Assembly (NCBI GenBank): GCA_910587475.1 | Contig: CAJUMR010000008.1 | Coordinates: forward strand, 24,764-88,763 | DNA: 64,000 nucleotides | DNA from: an uncultured Muribaculaceae bacterium | GTDB lineage: Bacteria; Bacteroidota; Bacteroidia; Bacteroidales; Muribaculaceae | Direction of reading: 5' to 3' | Shown: positions 15,078-23,742 of the stretch, one piece after another | How the letters are laid out: the number at the start of each line of letters is the position of its first letter | How positions within the stretch are numbered: position 1 is the first letter of the stretch | Translations under genes and position numbers: made by a program | Notes under the pieces: generated by a model | The model's input: the letters and a program-made list of their open reading frames with translations, nothing else | What the model was told of the DNA's origin: nothing | The model's database searches: none

Positions 15078-16187
15078 ATGTTTTCAGAGAAATTGAAAAA
15101 ATACGACTGGGACGATATCAGCAGGCGTATTGAGTCGAAGACATCACGAGATGTCGAGCGGGCTTTGTCGAGTGTGCATCCGACCCTCGACGATTTTATG
15201 GCGCTTGTGTCACGTGCCGCCGAACCCTATATCGAGAATATGGCTGTGCTAAGCCGCAATATAACGCGGCAACGATTCGGGCGTGTGATGTCGATGTATA
15301 TACCGATGTATATAACAAATTCATGTACCAACTCTTGTGTTTACTGTGGCTTCAACCGTCATAACAAGATGCCGCGAGTCGTATTGACAGCTGAACAGAT
15401 AGAGGACGAGTGCAAGGCAATCAGGCAACTTGGCCCGTTTGAAAATCTGCTATTGGTTACCGGTGAAAATCCGGCTGTTGCCGGAACAGATTATATTGAA
15501 GCTGCGCTTAAAGTCTGTCGGCCATATTTCAATAATCTGAGCATCGAGGTGATGCCGTTGTCTCAGGAAGATTATCATCGGCTGACTCATGCGGGGCTCA
15601 ATGGCGTGGTTTGTTTTCAGGAAACCTATAACCGCAGCAAGTATAAGGATTACCATCCTGCCGGAATGAAATCAAAATTCGAATGGCGCGTCAACGGCTT
15701 TGACCGCATGGGCGCGGCAGGTGTACATAAGATAGGGATGGGCGTGCTGATCGGTCTTGAGGACTGGAGGACAGACGTGACAATGATGGCTGCTCATCTC
15801 CAATATCTGAGAAAAAATTATTGGCGTACGCGCTACAGCGTCAATTTCCCGAGGATGCGTCCCTCGGAAGGGCATTTTCAACCCAATGTAATAATGAGCG
15901 ACAGGGAACTGGCACAACTGACGTTTGCATTCAGGATTTTTGACAATGATGTCGACATATCATATTCGACCCGCGAGCGTCCGTATTTCCGCAATAATAT
16001 GGCGACTCTCGGCTGTACGTCGATGAGCGCAGGATCCAAGACCGAGCCTGGAGGCTATCATACATATCCGCAGGCTCTTGAGCAGTTTGAAGTCAGCGAT
16101 GACCGCACTCCGGCCGAAGTCGAGCGCGACCTCAAGGCCCGCGGGATAGAAGTGGTGTGGAAAGATTGGGATAAAATTTTTGACTGA
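15078..16187 (+). CDS. thiH: 2-iminoacetate synthase ThiH (radical SAM)
   Basis: A 369-residue radical SAM enzyme that cleaves tyrosine to dehydroglycine for ThiG. The CX3CX2C cluster motif is seen in NSCTNSCVYCGFNRHNK near residue 80. Later segments VMPLSQEDYHRLTHAGLNG and SVNFPRMRPSEG are typical of ThiH. Use of ThiH rather than the oxygen-dependent ThiO fits an anaerobe. The start chosen is ATG 15078; a TTG nine bases earlier overlaps the thiG stop. Confidence 0.95.
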   Translation: MFSEKLKKYDWDDISRRIESKTSRDVERALSSVHPTLDDFMALVSRAAEPYIENMAVLSRNITRQRFGRVMSMYIPMYITNSCTNSCVYCGFNRHNKMPRVVLTAEQIEDECKAIRQLGPFENLLLVTGENPAVAGTDYIEAALKVCRPYFNNLSIEVMPLSQEDYHRLTHAGLNGVVCFQETYNRSKYKDYHPAGMKSKFEWRVNGFDRMGAAGVHKIGMGVLIGLEDWRTDVTMMAAHLQYLRKNYWRTRYSVNFPRMRPSEGHFQPNVIMSDRELAQLTFAFRIFDNDVDISYSTRERPYFRNNMATLGCTSMSAGSKTEPGGYHTYPQALEQFEVSDDRTPAEVERDLKARGIEVVWKDWDKIFD

Positions 16188-16191
16188 CTAT

Positions 16192-16890
16192 ATGGCTGAT
16201 GAAAGATATATAAGACAGATTGTCTTACCCGAAATCGGTGATGACGGTCAGCGGAGGTTGAGTGAAGCGTCTGTGATGATAGTCGGTTTGGGCGGTCTTG
16301 GCTCGGTTGTGTCGACATATCTGACCGGTGCAGGCATCGGCAGACTTGTTCTTGCCGATAACGATGTGGTGTCGCTGAGCAATCTTCAGCGACAGGTGCT
16401 TTACACCGAGGAAGAGGCCGGAATGCCCAAAACAGAGTGTGCGAAACGCAGATTGCAGTCACAGTCTTCATTGGTGAAAATAGAGACCGTATCAGAAGGT
16501 CTGACACCTGAAAATGCTCATGAGCTGATCGCCAATGTCGATATCGTCGTTGATTGCACGGATAATTTCGGGACACGTTATTTGATAGATGATGTGTGTG
16601 CCGGGTGTTCGAAACCTTGGGTCTACGGGTCGATCGGCGCATTTGGAGGTCAAGCATGTGTGTTCAATTACAAGAGCGGCATCCGCTATGCTGACTTATA
16701 TCCTAACAGAGATGAACTCATCGGCGTTACATCGGCCGGTAGCGGGGTGCTTGGCCCTGTTCCAGCCGTCATCGGAGCCATCGAGGCGCTCGAAGCCATC
16801 AAGATAATCGCCGGTTTTGGCGAAGTGCTCGACGGCAGGCTGTTTACCGTTGATTTACTGACATTAAAAACTAATATTATTGAAATTTAG
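16192..16890 (+). CDS. thiF: ThiF/MoeB-type adenylyltransferase
   Basis: A 232-residue E1-like enzyme that adenylates the ThiS C-terminus. The nucleotide-binding motif VGLGGLGSVVSTYLTGAGIG lies near residue 30, followed by DNDVVSLSNLQRQVLY and DCTDNFGTRY. In many ThiF/MoeB proteins two CxxC pairs bind zinc. Here the first site reads YADLYP and the second VTSAGSGVLGPVP, without cysteines. So the zinc site appears lost. ATG 16192 was chosen as start, just after the thiH stop. Confidence 0.9.
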   Translation: MADERYIRQIVLPEIGDDGQRRLSEASVMIVGLGGLGSVVSTYLTGAGIGRLVLADNDVVSLSNLQRQVLYTEEEAGMPKTECAKRRLQSQSSLVKIETVSEGLTPENAHELIANVDIVVDCTDNFGTRYLIDDVCAGCSKPWVYGSIGAFGGQACVFNYKSGIRYADLYPNRDELIGVTSAGSGVLGPVPAVIGAIEALEAIKIIAGFGEVLDGRLFTVDLLTLKTNIIEI

Positions 16891-16892
16891 CA

Positions 16893-17594
16893 ATGAGTAA
16901 AGGTTTTGACAAATATGCGACGGCATATGATTCGTGGTTTATGGAGAACAGAAATGTTCTGTACTCAGAAGTAAATCTTGTGGCGAAAGTGCTTCAGGAT
17001 GCCGGCCGGGTTCTGTCGGTTGGCTGCGGCAGCGGTCTTTTTGAGATGATAATGCGCAGCGAATACGGCATAGATGTCCGCGACGGAATAGAACCATCGT
17101 CAGGCATGGCAGAAATTGCCCGGCGCCGCGGAATGAATGTGACGATCGCCACTGCTGAGGAGGCCGAATTCGGCAACGGGCAATATGACACAATTCTTTT
17201 TAACGGATGTCCAAGTTATATATCTGATCTGGACTCGGTTGTTGAAAAAGCATATGCGTCATTACCACAAGGCGGGCGGATCATATTGATCGATGTGCCG
17301 AAAGAAAGTGGTTACGGCATGATGTATAATCTTGCCAAGGCGCTCGGCAGCTGGGATCATCCTTTGCTTGAAGGAGTTTATCCGCCCAACCCTTATCCGA
17401 TCGAGTTTGTGAAGCTTGCCAATTGGCGGACAAATAAAGACAAGATTGAGATCTTAGAACGCGCAGGTTTCAAAAATCTGAAGTTCATGCAGACGTTGAC
17501 CGTTAATCCGTTATATTCTAATATGGCGGTTGAGCAGCCTGTCGAAGGTTATGACCGGGGTGACTATGTTGCCATGACCGCTTACAAAATGTGA
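16893..17594 (+). CDS. Class I SAM-dependent methyltransferase in the thiamin operon
   Basis: A 233-residue Rossmann-fold methyltransferase. Motif I is VLSVGCGSGLFE near residue 40; IEPSSGMAEIARRRGM, YDTILFNGCPSYISD and GGRIILIDVP are later motifs. It begins 2 bases after thiF and ends 7 bases before tenA, so it is surely co-transcribed under the TPP riboswitch. No methylation is needed for thiamin synthesis, so the substrate is unknown. It may act on a thiamin precursor, a degradation product or in salvage. Confidence 0.85.
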   Translation: MSKGFDKYATAYDSWFMENRNVLYSEVNLVAKVLQDAGRVLSVGCGSGLFEMIMRSEYGIDVRDGIEPSSGMAEIARRRGMNVTIATAEEAEFGNGQYDTILFNGCPSYISDLDSVVEKAYASLPQGGRIILIDVPKESGYGMMYNLAKALGSWDHPLLEGVYPPNPYPIEFVKLANWRTNKDKIEILERAGFKNLKFMQTLTVNPLYSNMAVEQPVEGYDRGDYVAMTAYKM

Positions 17595-17601
17595 TTGCTT
17601 T

Positions 17602-18246
17602 ATGAGGTGGAGTGAAGAAGCATGGATTGCCGCATCACCGGTATATGAGCGCATTTTGCAGCATCCGTTTGTTACAGCGTTGACAGACGGAACTCTCAGC
17701 CGTGAGCGTTTTTTGTTTTATTTGAGTCAAGATGCGAAGTATCTCGAAAGCTACAGCCGGGTGTTGGCTCATGTTGCAAGCCGTCTCACAGAGAGAGACG
17801 AAATAGAGTCTTTTCTGAAGTTCGCTCTTGATGGTGTTGCTGTCGAGCGTGCATTGCATGAATCTTTTTTATCAGACTGCAATCGCAATGAAATCGCTGT
17901 CAGTCCGTCGTGTCTGTCGTATATAAGTTTATTGAAAAGCCAGTCATATGAGCCGGTGGAAGTAGAGGCAGCCTCACTGCTGCCGTGTTTTTGGATTTAC
18001 CAGAAAGTAGGTGAGAACATTGCATCAAAATGCAGCCCCGATAACCCCTATTCGCGGTGGATCGAAACATATTCTGACGAGACATTCCGGGCCGCCACTC
18101 AAAAGGCGATCGCTCTGTGTGACGACATGGCTGATCGTTCGACAGTTGAAATCCGCAGAAAGATGATTGAAATATTTGTGATGTGCGCACGGATGGAATG
18201 GCAGTTTTGGGACAGTGCGTGGAATCTTGAAAAATGGAAAATATGA
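17602..18246 (+). CDS. tenA: TenA family thiaminase II / aminopyrimidine aminohydrolase
   Basis: A 214-residue helical protein. SQDAKYLESYSRVLAHVASR and LLPCFWIYQKVGE match TenA. The cysteine in LPCFW fits the catalytic Cys of Bacillus TenA, and the Glu in MEWQFWDSAW fits the C-terminal catalytic Glu. The enzyme releases the HMP pyrimidine from thiamin breakdown products. With thiC absent from this operon it may supply HMP by salvage. Its stop overlaps the thiD start (ATGA). Confidence 0.9.
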   Translation: MRWSEEAWIAASPVYERILQHPFVTALTDGTLSRERFLFYLSQDAKYLESYSRVLAHVASRLTERDEIESFLKFALDGVAVERALHESFLSDCNRNEIAVSPSCLSYISLLKSQSYEPVEVEAASLLPCFWIYQKVGENIASKCSPDNPYSRWIETYSDETFRAATQKAIALCDDMADRSTVEIRRKMIEIFVMCARMEWQFWDSAWNLEKWKI

Positions 18247-19058
18247 ACACATATACAAGAACTCTTACGATCGCCGGTAGCGACCCGAGCGGTGGAGCCG
18301 GATTACAGGCTGATTTGAAGACATTTTCAGCATTGGGTTGTTATGGAATGTCGGTAGTTGTCGCTGTAGTGGATGAAAATACAGTCGGAGTCAGTGGAGT
18401 GCATCCCATACCGGTTGATTTCGTCAAGGGACAGATTGCATCGTGTCTTGATGATATAGGAGCGGATGCCATAAAAATCGGCATGCTCCACTCATCTGAA
18501 CTGATAGAGGCAGTAGCGACAGCTCTCGGGCGTTATAAAATCAGAAACATAGTGCTTGACCCTGTTATGGTTGCGACTTCTGGGGATGCCCTGTTGCAGA
18601 ATGATGCAGTCAAGACGCTTGCTGATGTGCTTATTCCCGGTGTCAGGGTGATAACCCCCAATATCCCGGAAGCAGAAATATTGCTTGGGGCAAAGATCAA
18701 TTCGCAATCCGAGTTGCCAGATGCGGCCGAAGCGTTGTCGAGCAATGGAAAAGTGTCGGTTTTGCTAAAAGCGGGACATCTGGACGATAATGAACTGATA
18801 GATGTGTTTTTTAATGCAGAGACCCGAAAAATCACTAAGTTGAGTTCCCGGCGTCTTGAGACGGTAAACACTCATGGCACCGGATGCACGTTGTCCTCGG
18901 CATTCGCTGCATTTTTAGCCAAAGGATACAGTCTCGACGATGCCGCTGCAGCAGCCAAGCAGTATATCTCCGAGGCCATAGAGTCGGGCTCTTTATATAC
19001 GATCGGGCATGGTCACGGACCTGTGAATCATTTCTACCGGTTATGGGACAAGCTCTGA
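18243..19058 (+). CDS. thiD: Hydroxymethylpyrimidine/phosphomethylpyrimidine kinase
   Basis: A 271-residue ribokinase-fold enzyme that phosphorylates HMP to HMP-P and then HMP-PP. LTIAGSDPSGGAGLQADLKT is the N-terminal signature and NTHGTGCTLSSAFAA is the catalytic anion-hole motif near residue 210. IKIGML and LDPVMVATSG are further family motifs. Start taken as ATG 18243, overlapping the tenA stop as ATGA; ATG 18234 is an in-frame alternative. It is the last gene before a strong terminator. Confidence 0.95.
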   Translation: MNTYTRTLTIAGSDPSGGAGLQADLKTFSALGCYGMSVVVAVVDENTVGVSGVHPIPVDFVKGQIASCLDDIGADAIKIGMLHSSELIEAVATALGRYKIRNIVLDPVMVATSGDALLQNDAVKTLADVLIPGVRVITPNIPEAEILLGAKINSQSELPDAAEALSSNGKVSVLLKAGHLDDNELIDVFFNAETRKITKLSSRRLETVNTHGTGCTLSSAFAAFLAKGYSLDDAAAAAKQYISEAIESGSLYTIGHGHGPVNHFYRLWDKL

Positions 19059-19086
19059 GGCGCTGTTCATGAAACCGGCAAAAAAA

Positions 19087-19109
19087 ATGGAGGACACTTG
19101 GTCCTCCAT
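19087..19109. terminator. Bidirectional terminator between thiD and the winged-helix gene
   Basis: A perfect 9-bp stem, ATGGAGGAC (19087-19095) with GTCCTCCAT (19101-19109) and loop ACTTG. A run of A precedes it and a run of T follows it, so it can end transcripts from both convergent genes. Confidence 0.9.
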
Positions 19110-19125
19110 TTTTAATATCAGGATA

Positions 19126-19344
19126 TCAGCACGACTGGACGAGAGAGACGATGTATTCTTTTTCGTCTTCGGGGTCTACGTCGATGTTGATCTTGCCTTC
19201 ACGTGCAAGCCAACCGAGTGCTGCGAAAATTTCTTTATCTTTCAGTTTTGTGACTTTCTTGAGTTGTTTAACGCCAAGGGCGTCGGCTGTTGCCAAAGCA
19301 TTCCAAACGCATCCTGCGTTTGTGCCGATAGTTTCGATGTTCAT
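19126..19344 (-). CDS. Winged-helix domain protein (DUF2582-like)
   Basis: A 72-residue protein: GCVWNALATADALGVKQLKK then IFAALGWLAREGKINID. This is the compact winged-helix of the DUF2582 family, widespread in Bacteroidetes and of unknown role. It is divergent from rsgA and convergent with thiD. The 239 bases before it hold an 11-bp inverted repeat that could be a binding site. Confidence 0.8.
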   Translation of the reverse strand: MNIETIGTNAGCVWNALATADALGVKQLKKVTKLKDKEIFAALGWLAREGKINIDVDPEDEKEYIVSLVQSC

Positions 19345-19438
19345 AATGTTTTATTTTGGTTTGTAATGTTAGACATTCGGACGTTGATATGGTTAAACCG
19401 CGTGCATTTTGATTGCAAACATAATCATAATTGTGCAA

Positions 19439-19517
19439 TTTATCACTCTACTTGATAAACAAAATTTGCATAAAATTGTTCGATGAGATATAAGTGATTG
19501 ATCTACAGAGTGATAAA
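19439..19517. repeat. 11-bp inverted repeat in the rsgA intergenic region
   Basis: TTTATCACTCT (19439-19449) and its exact complement AGAGTGATAAA (19507-19517) are 57 bases apart, in the AT-rich region between two divergent genes. Such spacing suits a looping regulator or two half-sites rather than a hairpin. Confidence 0.5.
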
Positions 19518-19583
19518 AATGCGGAAATTTTGCGTAAAATCAGCGGGAATGTATTAATTTTACATTAAAATAGAAAATTGACT

Positions 19584-20528
19584 ATGGACGGAACAGTCGT
19601 AAGGAACACAGGCTCGCACTATGTTGTTGAGCTTGACGAAAATAAAGGAGAGATCAATTGCAAGATCAAAGGTAATTTCAGGATCAAGGGTATCCGCACC
19701 ACCAATCCGGTCGCTGTCGGTGACAGGGTGGAGGTCGGCGAGCCCGGTCCCGACGGGACTGCCTTTATCGTGGCTATCCGTCAAAGGAAGAATTATATAA
19801 TCAGGCGCGCAAGCAATCTGTCGAAAGAATCCCATATAATAGCGGCCAACATTGACCAGGCGTTGCTGGTTGTGTCGCTCGTCGATCCTCCGACGTCGAC
19901 AACGTTCATAGATCGTTTTCTTGCCACGGCCGAGGCTTACTCTGTGCCGGCTCTGATAGCAATCAACAAGATTGATCTGTTAAGCGGCGAGGAGGACGCC
20001 GAACTGCTTGATGCGGTGAGCTATCTTTACCGGTCGATCGGCTACGGGGTGTTTGCACTGTCGGCTAAAACGGGCGAAGGTCTCGACGAGCTTCGGGAGG
20101 CTCTCCGCGGCAAGGTGACGCTGTTTTCGGGTAATTCGGGAGTCGGCAAGTCGTCGCTGATCAATGATCTTATTCCTGGTCTGGACCTGAAAACTGCTGC
20201 AATCTCGACGGCTCACGGTACGGGAATGCACACGACGACATTCTCAGAGATGTTTGCGATGCCCGGCGGCGGATGCATCATCGATACTCCGGGGGTGAGA
20301 GGTTTCGGCACGGTAGATTTCGACCGGCATGAAGTGGCGCATTATTTCCCGGAAATATTCGAGCGGTCGGCCGATTGCCGGTTCAACAACTGCACCCACA
20401 CCTGTGAACCCGGCTGTGCGGTGCTTGCCGCAGTGGATGCGTCGGAGATAGCTGCGTCGCGTTATGCGTCGTATCTGAGCATTCTCGATGATGCAGACGA
20501 GGGCAAGTACAGGGAAGGTTACAAGTGA
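19584..20528 (+). CDS. rsgA: Ribosome small subunit GTPase RsgA
   Basis: A 314-residue circularly permuted GTPase that checks late 30S assembly. An OB-fold N-terminus (GDRVEVGEPG) is followed by NKIDLL (G4), SAKTGEG (G5), then GNSGVGKSSLINDL (G1) and DTPGVRGF (G3). The C-terminal zinc motif is seen in CRFNNCTHTCEPGC. The first in-frame ATG after the upstream gap is at 19584; a TTG lies six bases before it. It ends next to the convergent lptG-like gene. Confidence 0.96.
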   Translation: MDGTVVRNTGSHYVVELDENKGEINCKIKGNFRIKGIRTTNPVAVGDRVEVGEPGPDGTAFIVAIRQRKNYIIRRASNLSKESHIIAANIDQALLVVSLVDPPTSTTFIDRFLATAEAYSVPALIAINKIDLLSGEEDAELLDAVSYLYRSIGYGVFALSAKTGEGLDELREALRGKVTLFSGNSGVGKSSLINDLIPGLDLKTAAISTAHGTGMHTTTFSEMFAMPGGGCIIDTPGVRGFGTVDFDRHEVAHYFPEIFERSADCRFNNCTHTCEPGCAVLAAVDASEIAASRYASYLSILDDADEGKYREGYK

Positions 20529-21602
20529 TCATGCGCGGCTTACGCGCCTGTAGAGTATGATGGCAATGACAGTGTAGATAAGATTGGGGATCCACATCGC
20601 TATCATCGGTGATGTCATTCCGGATATGGCAAATGTCTGGGTTACAGTCATGAACAGAATGTAACTGAAACTGAGCACGAGACCGATGCCGATGTTTACA
20701 CCGATGCCACCTTTGACTTTTCGCGAGGACAGAGCCATGCCTATGACCGTGAGGATGAATGCAGCGGCTGTCATTGCGTATCGCCTCTGGTATTCCACTT
20801 CAAAAGATTTGATGTTGCCGACTCCACGCGATTTCTGCCGTTCGATGTATTCGGCGAGTGCGGGAGTTGTCATTTTCTCGTGGTCGTTGACGGCTATGAG
20901 GAAGTCGCTCGGCTCGAATGGTATGATAGTGTCGAGTTGGGAGCCTTTGGTGATATATTCCCTATTGTCGCGGAAGTCGCGGATTACGTAGTCGCGTATC
21001 TGCCAGTTGTAGAGAGTGTCCCATTTGATAGACTGGGCAGTCAGTCGCGATGCGATTTCTTTACCGTTGAAAGACTCGAGCGAGAACCGCGATCCTATTT
21101 TCGAAATGTTGTCGTAGCGGCTCATATAGGCGATCTGCCCCGGGGCTACCATGAGCATGATGTTAGAGCCGTAGTCGACACGTTTGTTTTTGACGTAAGT
21201 GTTTGTGTAGTTGATGCGTTTGACGTTGGCCGGAGGGATGATGTAAGCGTCGAGAGTGTAGGTGAGCGATGCAATGATCAAGGCCGAGAATAGGTAGGGC
21301 CTTAGGAGGCGCTTGTAGCTCATGCCTGTTGACAGCATGGCTATGATCTCGCTGTTGTCGGCGAGTTTCGACGTGAAGAAGATCACGGCGATGAAGGTGA
21401 ACAGCGGCGAGAACTGGTTGGCGAAGTAGGGCAGGAAGTTGATGAAGTAGTCGACGATTGTCGCCTTTAGCGGAGCTTTAAGGAATGAGTCGAGTTTCTC
21501 GTTTATGTCAAACATGATGACAATCGCCAGCAGCAGCACTATGGCGAATACATATGTTCCGAGGAACTTGCGGATGATATATTTGTCGAGGATCTTGAAC
21601 AT
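20529..21602 (-). CDS. LptF/LptG (YjgP/YjgQ) family permease
   Basis: A 357-residue protein starting at MFKILDKYIIRKFLGTYVFA, the family's typical N-terminus. There are three hydrophobic segments near the N-terminus, a large periplasmic domain (about residues 120-260), and three more near the C-terminus. LptF and LptG form the permease that moves LPS from the inner membrane toward the Lpt bridge. It starts 14 bases after tgt, a pairing common in Bacteroidetes. The frame is open further upstream into tgt, but that part is not coding. Confidence 0.9.
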   Translation of the reverse strand: MFKILDKYIIRKFLGTYVFAIVLLLAIVIMFDINEKLDSFLKAPLKATIVDYFINFLPYFANQFSPLFTFIAVIFFTSKLADNSEIIAMLSTGMSYKRLLRPYLFSALIIASLTYTLDAYIIPPANVKRINYTNTYVKNKRVDYGSNIMLMVAPGQIAYMSRYDNISKIGSRFSLESFNGKEIASRLTAQSIKWDTLYNWQIRDYVIRDFRDNREYITKGSQLDTIIPFEPSDFLIAVNDHEKMTTPALAEYIERQKSRGVGNIKSFEVEYQRRYAMTAAAFILTVIGMALSSRKVKGGIGVNIGIGLVLSFSYILFMTVTQTFAISGMTSPMIAMWIPNLIYTVIAIILYRRVSRA

Positions 21603-21616
21603 CGCAAACTGTTCGG

Positions 21617-22747
21617 TTAAAGTCGTCGCATGACACGCTCGACCATTTCGGTCTTCCACGATTTGAAGTCGCCTGCGATGATGTGCTTGCGAGCTTCGCG
21701 GACAAGCCAGAGGTAGAAAGCGAGATTGTGGATCGAAGCGATCTGCATGGCGAGGAGTTCCTGAGCAATGAACAGATGACGGACGTATGCTTTTGAGTAA
21801 ACTCTGTCGACGTAGCTCGGACCGTCGGGTTGCAGAGGAGAAAAGTCGTCGGCCCACTTTTTATTGCGCATGTTCATCGTTCCGTCGGGGGTAAATATCA
21901 TGCCGTTACGTCCGTTTCGTGTCGGCATTACGCAGTCAAACATGTCGACTCCTCGGTCGATGCCTTCGAGGATGTTGGCCGGAGTACCTACTCCCATCAG
22001 GTAGCGGGGTTTGTCTTTAGGCAGCACGTCGTTTACGACTTCGATCATGTCGTACATCGCTTCGGCTGGTTCGCCGACCGCCAGTCCACCGATGGCATTG
22101 CCGTCGGCGCCGAGCGACGCGACAAATTCGGCCGACTCGCGACGCAGGTCGGGATATGTGACGCCTTGTACGATAGGGAAGTAGGCTTGCGAGTGGCCGT
22201 AGAGCGGCTCAGTCTCGACATAGTGTTTCCACCCTCGTTCGAGCCAATGTTTGGTAAGGTCGAGCGATTTCCGGGCATATGCTTTGTCGGCAGTTCCGGG
22301 CGGGCATTCGTCGAGAGCCATCATGATGTCTGATCCTATCACACGCTGGATGTCGACAACGTTTTCCGGGGTGAAGAGGTGTTTCGAGCCGTCGATATGG
22401 CTGCGGAAGTGTGCGCCTTCGGGAGTCAGTTTGCGGTTTTCGCTGAGAGAAAACACCTGAAAACCACCGCTGTCGGTCAGGATCGGCCGATCCCAACCAT
22501 TGAATTTGTGTAAGCCTCCGGCCTGACGCATGATGTCCATGCCTGGCCGGAGGTAGAGGTGATAGGTGTTGCCGAGGATGATCTGAGCGTTGATATCCTC
22601 GCGCAACTCGTGGATATGGACTCCTTTGACGGAGCCGAGAGTGCCGACCGGCATGAATATCGGAGTTTCGATTGTTCCGTGGTCAGTTGTGATGACTCCG
22701 GCTCTTGCGTTGCTGCCCGGGGCAGATGCAGTCAGTTTGAAATCCAT
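21617..22747 (-). CDS. tgt: tRNA-guanine transglycosylase
   Basis: A 376-residue TIM-barrel enzyme that swaps guanine-34 for a queuosine precursor in tRNA. TDSGGFQVFSL (catalytic Asp near residue 92) and FDCVMPTRNGR (the nucleophilic Asp) are present. In E. coli the C-terminal zinc site is CxCxxC plus a His in IHN. Here the region reads LQPDGPSYVDRVYSKAY with no cysteines, though IHN is kept. So the zinc site seems to be lost while the catalytic core is intact. It precedes the lptG-like gene. Confidence 0.95.
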   Translation of the reverse strand: MDFKLTASAPGSNARAGVITTDHGTIETPIFMPVGTLGSVKGVHIHELREDINAQIILGNTYHLYLRPGMDIMRQAGGLHKFNGWDRPILTDSGGFQVFSLSENRKLTPEGAHFRSHIDGSKHLFTPENVVDIQRVIGSDIMMALDECPPGTADKAYARKSLDLTKHWLERGWKHYVETEPLYGHSQAYFPIVQGVTYPDLRRESAEFVASLGADGNAIGGLAVGEPAEAMYDMIEVVNDVLPKDKPRYLMGVGTPANILEGIDRGVDMFDCVMPTRNGRNGMIFTPDGTMNMRNKKWADDFSPLQPDGPSYVDRVYSKAYVRHLFIAQELLAMQIASIHNLAFYLWLVREARKHIIAGDFKSWKTEMVERVMRRL

Positions 22748-22774
22748 TGACGGAAGTAATAGCTTAGGGGTGAT

Positions 22775-23686
22775 TTACTTGAAAAGTCTTTCGGGGTAGA
22801 CTCCTGTGCGGTGGAGTTCGGCGAGTTTGTCGACAACGCTCTGGCGGTCCTGAGGATATGTCACGCCAAACCAGCGGGCTTCTGTGTCGAGGACATCGAC
22901 CGATGCTTCGCCGTTGCGAATGAGTTTGTCGACAACCGAGGGAATGAAGAATTCGCTTTTCGGAGTGTTGATGTATTTGTCGAGGAAGCGTACGAACTCG
23001 CGCTTCGAGTAGTCGAAGTAGTCGGGTGTGAGACCCCAGAAGTTCATCGATACCGGAGTTTCAGCATCGAGGAATCGTGTCTCGCCGTTTTCGTCGACGA
23101 ATGTGATCTTGTGGTCTTTGTCAAACGATATGGCAGTGCGTTCGACGACTTTTGTGAGCTTGCCGTTTTCGGTTGTGCACACTCCGCGTGCGACAGATCC
23201 GTTTTCGGTCATGGTGTTGCCGACGCGGAAGCCGACCATGCAGTATTCGCCGGGCTTGCGGTCTTCGCGCGAAAGTTCGCGGGCGATCACTTCAAATGCG
23301 TCGCGGCTGTAGAAGTCGTCGGCGTTGATGACGGCGAACGGTTCTTTGATAGTGTCGGCGCTCATGAGGATTGCGTGGTTTGTTCCCCATGGTTTTTCGC
23401 GACCTTCGGGCACGTCATAGCCCTCGGGGAGAGCGTCGATGCTCTGGAACACGACGTCGACAGGAATCGCACCTTCGTATTTTGAGAGTATTTTTTCGCG
23501 GAAAGCTTCTTCGAAGTCGTGGCGTATGACGAACACAACGCGTCCAAATCCGGCTTTGATCGCGTCGTAAATAGAATAGTCCATGATAGTTTCGCCCGAA
23601 GGACCGACGCCGTCGAGCTGCTTGAGACCCCCGTAGCGGCTACCCATGCCTGCTGCGAGTACTAACAATGTGGGTTTCATATTCAA
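22775..23686 (-). CDS. Sugar-phosphate nucleotidyltransferase
   Basis: A 303-residue GT-A-fold nucleotidyltransferase. The N-terminus LVLAAGMGSRYGGLKQLDGV carries the G-X-G-T/S-R-x(4)-K nucleotide-binding motif and VINADDFYSRDAF the metal-binding Asp. It activates a sugar phosphate with an NTP. Which sugar is used cannot be read from the sequence. It has its own promoter at 23712-23742. Confidence 0.85.
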   Translation of the reverse strand: MNMKPTLLVLAAGMGSRYGGLKQLDGVGPSGETIMDYSIYDAIKAGFGRVVFVIRHDFEEAFREKILSKYEGAIPVDVVFQSIDALPEGYDVPEGREKPWGTNHAILMSADTIKEPFAVINADDFYSRDAFEVIARELSREDRKPGEYCMVGFRVGNTMTENGSVARGVCTTENGKLTKVVERTAISFDKDHKITFVDENGETRFLDAETPVSMNFWGLTPDYFDYSKREFVRFLDKYINTPKSEFFIPSVVDKLIRNGEASVDVLDTEARWFGVTYPQDRQSVVDKLAELHRTGVYPERLFK

Positions 23687-23711
23687 GATTAGTTTATTAA
23701 AAATGATTTGA

Positions 23712-23742
23712 CAAAGGTACGAATAATAGACGAAACGGCAAA
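23712..23742 (-). promoter_or_regulatory. Promoter of the nucleotidyltransferase gene
   Basis: On the minus strand: TTTG (23742-23739), a 19-base spacer and TACCTTTG (23719-23712). The -33 box lies inside the perfect hairpin that ends the upstream gene. Confidence 0.7.

Noticed and set aside
20529..21857. Longer version of the lptG-like gene starting at 21857
   Set aside because: The extra N-terminus overlaps tgt and is not protein-like; MFKILDKYII at 21602 is the natural start.
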